NCBI GenBank assembly: GCA_030837265.1
Contig: JAUPKV010000640.1
Span: forward strand, 1-13,182
DNA length: 13,182 nt
Direction of reading: 5' to 3'
Source: Methanobacteriota archaeon
Lineage (GTDB): Archaea; Halobacteriota; Methanosarcinia; Methanosarcinales; Methanosarcinaceae
In this document: piece after piece, positions 7,773 to 13,182 of the stretch
Position numbering within the stretch: position 1 is the stretch's first letter
Layout: the number at the start of each line of letters is the position of its first letter
Translations under genes and position numbers: made by a program
The notes under the pieces: model-generated
The model's input: only the letters and a program-made list of their open reading frames with translations
What the model was told of the DNA's origin: nothing
The model's database searches: none

Positions 7773-9107
7773 ATGAAGAAAGCAATCTCTAATGGAAGAA
7801 GTTTAGGGAATAAACTTACAACAGTTATAGTGATGATTTTTGTGGTGTTTATATTGCCTGTAAATTCCGCAGGTGCAATTGCATACGCGTATGTTGACGG
7901 GAATAACGGTAACGTTTCTATAATTGACACCGCAAACAACACAATTGTAGATACTATAGACGTAGGCTTTCACCCCATGGGAGTAGCAGTCGATCCAGCG
8001 GGAACAAATGTTTATTTCATAGGTAACGGTTTCTTTTCTGTACTTAACACCTTCACAAACACCGTTACAGATACGGTAAATATAGGAGGGGCATCCCAGG
8101 GAATTGCACTTACACCGGATGGGAAAAAGGCATATGTGACAGATCCTGCAGGTAATAGTGTGCAAATAATTGATACAGCGACAAAGACCATTACTTCCAG
8201 GCTAGGTAATAATGTCTGGCCTATAGGAGTTGCAGTGGATCCGGTGGGAACAAAGGCATATGTGACGAACTTGCGCTCCAGCACTGTCGAAGTAATTGAT
8301 ATAGCTACAAATAGTTACGTAGGTTTGATAAATGTAGGATATCATCCTCGTGGAGTTACGGTTAGCCCAGACGGAACTAAAGTGTTTGTGACGAACACTG
8401 ACAATGAAACCGTATCTGTAATTGATGCAGTTACAAACACTGTTACAAACACGGTGAGTGTTGGAGTTATGCCCTGGGGAGTTGCGGCGGCACCGGATGG
8501 AAAGAGAGTTTACGTGACGAACTATGGAAGTAATAATACTTCTGTAATCGATACAGTATCAAACAGTGTTATAGACTCGGTGAATGTTGGAACTTCCCCA
8601 ATGGGAGTTGCAGTTACACCGGACGGTACGAAGGTATTAGTAGCAAATAATGGCGACGGAACTGTTTCTGTAATTAATACAAGCACAAACACAGTTATTG
8701 ATATTATTAATGTAGGGGGAAAACCTTTCGCTCTCGGGAAATTTATAGGTCCCGATACAGGACAAGAAGTGTTTCTTGTAGCAAACTCCACTAACGGGGA
8801 TAGCAGCGCTGGAAGCAGTAGTAGTGGCGGGGGAGACAGTGAAGGAAAAGCAGTTATCGTCACTGATAGCAATACTAGAAACTCAAGTGCCATTATGAAC
8901 GCATCCGAGACTATGAACCAATCTGAGAACAACGCACAAAGCCCTGGGGAAAAAAATGAACCTGCAGAAGCAAAGGTTAACCAGACAACTGAACAGAAAA
9001 AAGTTGCAGAAACTCATACCGAAGAAAGCAGGACAACATCTGGATTTGAAACAGTTTATGGGGTAGCTGCCCTGTTAGTTACCGTTCTCCGGTACGGTCG
9101 AAAGTAA
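7773..9107 (+). CDS. Secreted YVTN-family beta-propeller surface protein with C-terminal sorting signal
   Basis: A 444-residue exported protein, probably displayed in or on the S-layer. A basic N-terminus (MKKAISNGRSLGNK) and a hydrophobic core (about 16-30) form a signal peptide, with likely cleavage near NSAGA. Residues 40 to about 327 hold seven repeats of 39-42 residues with the pattern YVTN, then VIDT..N.V..T..VG..P.GVAV.PDGTKV; seven blades would close one propeller. A Ser/Gly linker and an Asn/Gln/Glu-rich stalk follow, containing the sequons NSS, NAS, NQS and NQT. The C-terminus reads SGFETVYGVAALLV, a second hydrophobic stretch, then RYGRK. This looks like the PGF-CTERM tripartite signal processed by archaeosortase A, with Ser replacing Pro. 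Such propeller proteins are common in Methanosarcina surface layers; the ligand or role is unknown. It is alone on the plus strand and convergent with the next gene. Confidence 0.88.
   Translation: MKKAISNGRSLGNKLTTVIVMIFVVFILPVNSAGAIAYAYVDGNNGNVSIIDTANNTIVDTIDVGFHPMGVAVDPAGTNVYFIGNGFFSVLNTFTNTVTDTVNIGGASQGIALTPDGKKAYVTDPAGNSVQIIDTATKTITSRLGNNVWPIGVAVDPVGTKAYVTNLRSSTVEVIDIATNSYVGLINVGYHPRGVTVSPDGTKVFVTNTDNETVSVIDAVTNTVTNTVSVGVMPWGVAAAPDGKRVYVTNYGSNNTSVIDTVSNSVIDSVNVGTSPMGVAVTPDGTKVLVANNGDGTVSVINTSTNTVIDIINVGGKPFALGKFIGPDTGQEVFLVANSTNGDSSAGSSSSGGGDSEGKAVIVTDSNTRNSSAIMNASETMNQSENNAQSPGEKNEPAEAKVNQTTEQKKVAETHTEESRTTSGFETVYGVAALLVTVLRYGRK
7890..8753 (+). repeat. Seven tandem ~126-nt propeller-blade repeats
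   Basis: The coding repeats are 117-126 nt long and diverged, with the best DNA-level conservation in the GTAATTGATAC and CCGGATGG-type segments. They encode the seven YVTN blades and suggest growth by internal duplication. Confidence 0.8.
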
Positions 9108-9120
9108 AGCGAAAAAAAGA

Positions 9121-9206
9121 GAGACATTTTGTACAAAGGATTTCAATAACCTGAATTTATTTACTGCTTTTCCGAAAAATTGTATATATTTATTTCAAAA
9201 TGTCTC
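9121..9206. repeat. Perfect 11-bp inverted repeat at the convergent gene boundary
   Basis: GAGACATTTTG at 9121-9131 and its exact reverse complement at 9196-9206 are separated by 64 AT-rich bases. The right arm lies in the last codons of the minus-strand transferase gene; the left arm lies just after the propeller gene stop. A role in ending both transcripts or as the ends of a small insert is possible; the pairing is visible, the role is not. Confidence 0.6.
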
Positions 9207-10494
9207 CTAATGTGATAAAAGCTTTTTCCCAGGAATCTTCTGCCAAATAATCGTTTTCACAGTTTGCGGGTGCTCCATTTCTGATTTCTACGTCATTGCA
9301 AACCTTAATTAATGCTTCTGAAACATCTTTAGGTGTAAGTCTCCCCAAAGAAAGAATATTACTAAAAACTTTTGACAAATCTTTATTTTCATAGTCATTA
9401 GTTATAACAGATAACCCATAAAAAGCCATTTCTATTGGTGGATAACTTGGGTGTGGTGAAACCATTAGGGAGAGACCTACAGAAGAACTTTCAAGGATAT
9501 TTTGGTATTGATCCAAAGAAAGCTTCCCTAAAGAAATCAGTTTGCAATCTGGACTCAATACTATATCCTGATGTTTTTCTCCAACTGAATAAAATTCCCA
9601 TTTACGTAAATTTTCATACTTAGAGACAAATTGATGTAAACCTTCAACACATATCTCAAAACAATTTCGACCTGTACCTGGTCGTCCATAAACTAATATT
9701 TTAAACGGTTCTCTCCTTACTTTCTTTGCAGCAATTAATGCTCTGTCGGCTAAAGACTTGTTTAAAGGAGGATTAAAATATGCTTGTTGATGAAAAGAAT
9801 AACCTTTTTCGAGGAAAAAATCAAATAACAGCTTGGTATTAAAAATAGCTTTAGTTTTAAATTTACTCTTGTAAGTGCTTTCCGCCAGGGAATACTTGCT
9901 CGACCACTGATAAAACCCTGGCTCAAAGTCCTGAATTATATAATAAAATTCTGGTTCGATATTATATGTCTGCTGCTGCCAATCGAGAATTGGCTGCAGA
10001 ATATATGCAGTCCACCATCCGGTTGCAAGAAAAAAATCATTAATTCCTACGTCTAGCTTTTTACCATAACGGTCATCCATAGGACAAATTAATTTTGTAA
10101 CACCATTCTCAGCAGTTTTATTATCAATAACGTATTCTTTAAAATGTTCGGTGTCGATATTATCAACTTTGCTGTCTGTTACTATTATTCTTTGAAATTC
10201 ATAATTTTTGACCATATACTCAAATAAATTCAATGCCGTCGAAACTCCACCAAAAATGTGCTCTTTTTCCAGTGAGGGTATAAGAAGATTTAACCTCTTA
10301 CCCTTAAAATCAGTTTTTTTTGGTACAAGAGGAGTTATTTCAGGAATTGAGTAAAAATTGCTGGTGACGCATTTACTTGTTTCCATACGCTTTTTTTCGT
10401 CTTCTTCCCGAATTTTTGAAATAACACTGTATAAAACTTCTACTGATCCCGAACTTTTGTAGATCTCATATGCTTTTCTGATCTTACCTATCAT
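9190..10494 (-). CDS. WsaF-like glycosyltransferase (putative rhamnosyltransferase family)
   Basis: A two-domain transferase related to WsaF, the Geobacillus S-layer glycan rhamnosyltransferase. Counting from a TTG at 10503, the N-terminal domain has LNLLIPSL (71-78), GGVSTALN (85-92) and YYIIQDFEPGFYQW (187-200), the latter a hallmark of this family. The C-terminal Rossmann domain starts at KILVYGRPGTGRN (268-280) and ends with the donor-site segment SPHPSYPPIEMAFYG (349-363, Glu358). I take the ATG at 10494 (434 residues) as start; the TTG would add three residues, and no ribosome site separates the two. TAA ends the gene. It lies about 60 nt downstream of the large GT2 gene on the same strand, likely co-transcribed. 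Codons are AT-rich like that neighbour. The donor sugar need not be rhamnose. Confidence 0.85.
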   Translation of the reverse strand: MIGKIRKAYEIYKSSGSVEVLYSVISKIREEDEKKRMETSKCVTSNFYSIPEITPLVPKKTDFKGKRLNLLIPSLEKEHIFGGVSTALNLFEYMVKNYEFQRIIVTDSKVDNIDTEHFKEYVIDNKTAENGVTKLICPMDDRYGKKLDVGINDFFLATGWWTAYILQPILDWQQQTYNIEPEFYYIIQDFEPGFYQWSSKYSLAESTYKSKFKTKAIFNTKLLFDFFLEKGYSFHQQAYFNPPLNKSLADRALIAAKKVRREPFKILVYGRPGTGRNCFEICVEGLHQFVSKYENLRKWEFYSVGEKHQDIVLSPDCKLISLGKLSLDQYQNILESSSVGLSLMVSPHPSYPPIEMAFYGLSVITNDYENKDLSKVFSNILSLGRLTPKDVSEALIKVCNDVEIRNGAPANCENDYLAEDSWEKAFITLGDILK

Positions 10495-10556
10495 ATATAT
10501 CAAAACGCGAGAATTTTGTATTTTATTCTTCTATTATTGCTTCAGTTGTATCGATT

Positions 10557-13182
10557 TCAAACATCATTACTCTCAAGTCTACAGCCCATTTTTAACAGGG
10601 TCTTTCTGGTCTGGGTAATATTAGTATCATAATTACATTTAGAATGTTTATTGAGGCTACATGATGTGTTTTCTAATGTCAGGTTCGGATTGTAGAAGGG
10701 ATCTCCATTTTCTAAAAAGTATTTATATGATTTCCAGGATTCTTGAAAATCACAAACTGGAATTTCTTTTCCTCTAGAAATCGATTCATAATGATATAGT
10801 TTAACGTGGGGAACATAAAGATTCCTATACCCCAGCCTATGGACTTTTAAGCATAAATCAACATCATTTCCGCAAATCGTAAATTTTTCATCAAAACCTC
10901 CTACCTGATCAAATTTCTCCTTGCTTATCATTAAACATGCTGCAGTTACAGCAAGATAATTCCTGGACCAGGAATCCAGACCCAAGTTAGTCCATTTGTT
11001 TTCTGGCAGTCCAGCCAAAACATGACCTGCCATTCCCGTCAATCCTAAAATAACGCCAGCATGTTGAATTGTTCCATCAGGATAAAGAAGTTTTGCACCA
11101 ACACAACCAATTTCCTTTCGTTGTGCATTCATTAAGAGATAGAGCAGCCAATTATCAGTTATTACTTCAGTGTCGTTGTTTAAAAACAAAAGATAACTAC
11201 CAATAGATTTTTTTGAAGCAAAGTTGTTAATAGCAGCAAAATTAAAAGGTTTATCATACATTATTATCTGTACATTCGGCTTATCCTGTATCGAATTGAG
11301 GTATTGAAATGTTTCCTTTTTTTGACTATTATTTGACACTAATAATATTTCATATCTGACGTCTGTCGTATATTTTTCAATGCTGTTTAAACATTTTTTC
11401 AGATATTCCACTTTATCTTTAAAAGGAATAATAATTGATACTAACGGATCGTTTTTAATTTTATATTCTACAATATAATTAGTCCTATTAGGACTATCCA
11501 CTACATCTCCCTCTATCTTTTGGCGTAATAAATGATTCTGCAGTGCTTTTACTCCATTTGTATGTGCGTAGTCTTTAATGCTTATATTTGCGGCGGTTGA
11601 GCTTGGTATCATTCGCCAATGATATAATATTTTTGGAATATGTTCAATGTTGCTGGTTTTTTCGATGACTCTTAAGAATAGGTCATAATCTTGACTACCT
11701 TCAAAACCAACACCGAATTGACCAACTTCCTCAACTATCTTTTTCCTTATGACTGTAAAATGGCAGAAATAATTTACTGCCAATAATAAGTCAGGGGACC
11801 AGTCTGGTTTAAAAAACGGATTGCTACATTTTCCTTCCATAGAAATTTTATCTTCGTCACTATATACCAAATCAGTCTCTGGCTTTTCATTTATAACTTT
11901 TACAACCTCAAACAGAGCATCAACACTTAATTCATCATCATTATCAAGCAATCCTATAAACTCACCAGTAGATAAGGATAAGGCTTCATTTGAAGCTCCT
12001 GAGATGCCCAAATTATTAATTAAGTATTTTATTTTAATTCGATCGTCTTTTTCGGAATATCCATCTAAAATAGGTTTGATATGCTCTTTTGTGGAAGCAT
12101 CATCAGCAATGCATAACTCCCAGTTATCATATAATTGATTTCTAACCGAATCAATAGCTTTTTTTAGCCAGATCTGGTCTACATTGTAAACTGGCATTAT
12201 TATACTGATTTTAGGTTTATAATTTAACTCCTTTACCTGCAATTTATATTGTTCAAGTTCCGTAACAGTTAAATTGTTGTTCTGCATCCATAGATCATAT
12301 TCACCTTCTATTGCAATATTAGAACATGCCTGAAATCCAATACTACCTTTCAATGCCTTATTGTCATAAACTAATTTAATATCTTTCAGATCCTTGGAAT
12401 CATTAAACCATACCGCTGCAGATGGAGATTTTGAAAATAATTCAAATGAGAACTTTTTCTCTTTACTATCTTTTATTGGTTTAAATTTAAAAGATGTATA
12501 ATCGTTGTCTAGAATATCCTGCCCTTTTACTCTGGATTTTCTTAAAACTTTACCTGATTCATTTATTACCTTTAGCTCAAGGTCTGAATTTATTCTTTGA
12601 TAAGTAGCGGTGAAGAATTTTAACTCACATAAATTATTTTCCGTGAACTTGAATTTTCCGTTTAATTTTTTTAGAAGAGGCAGAGGAATCTTGGATGAAT
12701 GCTCCTCGGAAGAGAGTAGATCGGTCTTAATAACAGGAAAAGAACACTCTTTGTTATTCTCATAGTTTATAATGTTAATATTTTGAAGTAATTCACTGAA
12801 AACTCTTTTTTGTGCATTGCGTGGGATTGACATGTTTAATGTTCGCGGAAATTTTTTGTAAATTTTCCAAAACAAGCTTTTATAAATCTCGTCCAGTTCT
12901 TTTTGATTTTGTGTAATTAATTCATCTTTTAATTTAATTTCTTTTTTAAATTCTTCAATCGAGGTATTTGTTTGTTGTATACAAGCATCCTTAGATTGTA
13001 TCTCTTGCTTAAATTCAGTAATAAATTTATTAAGTCCGTATATTTGTGCATTTTTGTTTTGGATATCCTGTTTAAATTCGTCAATAAAGTTATTCAATCC
13101 GTCTATATGTGAGTCTTTGTTCCGGATTTCTTGCTTGAATTCAGTAATACTATTATTCAGTCCAAATATATATGAATCTTTA
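10557..13182 (-). CDS. Two-domain GT2 glycosyltransferase with N-terminal coiled-coil repeats, 5' partial
   Basis: A large transferase whose frame stays open to the window edge; 874 residues are visible and the true start lies outside. Counting from the first full codon at 13181: residues 1-90 are tandem 21-residue coiled-coil repeats; then DEIYKSLFWKIYKKFPR, the linker often seen before such GT domains; about 145-295 a beta-rich region without a recognised name; 325-528 a first GT2 domain (ISIIMPVYN, ADDAS, LLDNDDE with DND at 413-415, FEGSQDYDLFLR); 581-803 a second GT2 domain (VSIIIPFKD, FLNNDTE at 666-672, GNDVDLCLKVHRLG). Both domains keep metal and catalytic acidic residues, so both may be active. 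The layout resembles WsaE-type and other bifunctional O-antigen or S-layer glycan enzymes. The TTG at 13097 is inside the repeats and is not the start. It ends in TGA; the WsaF-like gene follows. Confidence 0.88.
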   Translation of the reverse strand, partial: KDSYIFGLNNSITEFKQEIRNKDSHIDGLNNFIDEFKQDIQNKNAQIYGLNKFITEFKQEIQSKDACIQQTNTSIEEFKKEIKLKDELITQNQKELDEIYKSLFWKIYKKFPRTLNMSIPRNAQKRVFSELLQNINIINYENNKECSFPVIKTDLLSSEEHSSKIPLPLLKKLNGKFKFTENNLCELKFFTATYQRINSDLELKVINESGKVLRKSRVKGQDILDNDYTSFKFKPIKDSKEKKFSFELFSKSPSAAVWFNDSKDLKDIKLVYDNKALKGSIGFQACSNIAIEGEYDLWMQNNNLTVTELEQYKLQVKELNYKPKISIIMPVYNVDQIWLKKAIDSVRNQLYDNWELCIADDASTKEHIKPILDGYSEKDDRIKIKYLINNLGISGASNEALSLSTGEFIGLLDNDDELSVDALFEVVKVINEKPETDLVYSDEDKISMEGKCSNPFFKPDWSPDLLLAVNYFCHFTVIRKKIVEEVGQFGVGFEGSQDYDLFLRVIEKTSNIEHIPKILYHWRMIPSSTAANISIKDYAHTNGVKALQNHLLRQKIEGDVVDSPNRTNYIVEYKIKNDPLVSIIIPFKDKVEYLKKCLNSIEKYTTDVRYEILLVSNNSQKKETFQYLNSIQDKPNVQIIMYDKPFNFAAINNFASKKSIGSYLLFLNNDTEVITDNWLLYLLMNAQRKEIGCVGAKLLYPDGTIQHAGVILGLTGMAGHVLAGLPENKWTNLGLDSWSRNYLAVTAACLMISKEKFDQVGGFDEKFTICGNDVDLCLKVHRLGYRNLYVPHVKLYHYESISRGKEIPVCDFQESWKSYKYFLENGDPFYNPNLTLENTSCSLNKHSKCNYDTNITQTRKTLLKMGCRLESNDV
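12912..13182 (-). repeat. Tandem 63-nt (21-residue) coiled-coil repeats
   Basis: Four full units (13101-13163, 13038-13100, 12975-13037, 12912-12974) and a partial one at the edge encode GLNNSITEFKQEI..KD..I-type sequence. Units 1-3 are closest; the fourth has lost the leading GLN. Twenty-one residues equals three heptads, so the repeats build one continuous coiled coil. Confidence 0.85.

Noticed and set aside
7803..8932. Antisense open frames of 90-136 codons across the propeller gene
   Set aside because: Their repeated sequence is the reverse shadow of the blade repeats.
10557..13097. TTG at 13097 as start of the large GT2 gene
   Set aside because: The open frame continues upstream through another full 21-residue repeat to the window edge.
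12912..13182. CRISPR-like array
   Set aside because: The 63-nt units are contiguous, in frame and lack unique spacers; they encode a coiled coil.

Overview
The window looks like a surface-glycan and cell-envelope region of a methanogenic archaeon, most probably Methanosarcina or a close relative. Four things point there: a seven-bladed YVTN beta-propeller surface protein with an archaeosortase-type C-terminus; Shine-Dalgarno sites of the GGTGA type; a relic of a group II intron, a class of element known in Methanosarcina; and an in-frame TAG codon inside an otherwise intact gene. No gene in the window ends in TAG (six TAA, three TGA), as expected where UAG is read as pyrrolysine. The organism is an inference, because no ribosomal or methanogenesis gene is present.

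Left part (1-6851, plus strand) is a tightly spaced run of six genes with gaps of 18, 8, 1, 26 and 21 nt, probably one operon that starts before the window. The genes are a GtrB-like polyprenyl-phosphate sugar transferase (5' end missing), an NAD-dependent sugar epimerase/dehydratase or reductase, a thiamine-diphosphate enzyme of the acetolactate-synthase family interrupted by TAG, a GtrA-like membrane protein, RfbH (the PMP and [2Fe-2S] 3-dehydrase for 3,6-dideoxysugars) and a large multi-pass GT-C-like glycosyltransferase. RfbH, the TPP enzyme and the reductase-like protein together resemble the late steps of CDP-yersiniose synthesis. There a two-carbon unit from pyruvate is added to a CDP-3,6-dideoxy-4-ketohexose and then reduced. 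GtrB, GtrA and the GT-C protein would supply lipid-linked sugar, flip it and transfer it outside the membrane.

Middle part (6852-7772) is a gene-poor, mostly AT-rich stretch of about 900 nt. It holds an 11-bp-stem hairpin and, on the minus strand, a 34-nt group II intron domain V followed by a domain VI-like segment, with no reverse transcriptase: an intron relic. A secreted beta-propeller protein follows (7773-9107, plus), with a glycosylatable stalk and a C-terminal sorting signal variant.

Right part (9190-13182, minus strand) holds two AT-rich glycosyltransferase genes: a large two-domain GT2 protein with 21-residue coiled-coil repeats that runs off the window edge, and downstream of it a WsaF-like transferase. 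This pair resembles S-layer glycan polymerising systems. The convergent boundary with the propeller gene carries a perfect 11-bp inverted repeat. Base composition falls sharply at the junction between rfbH and the GT-C gene, so the region seems assembled from parts of different origin.
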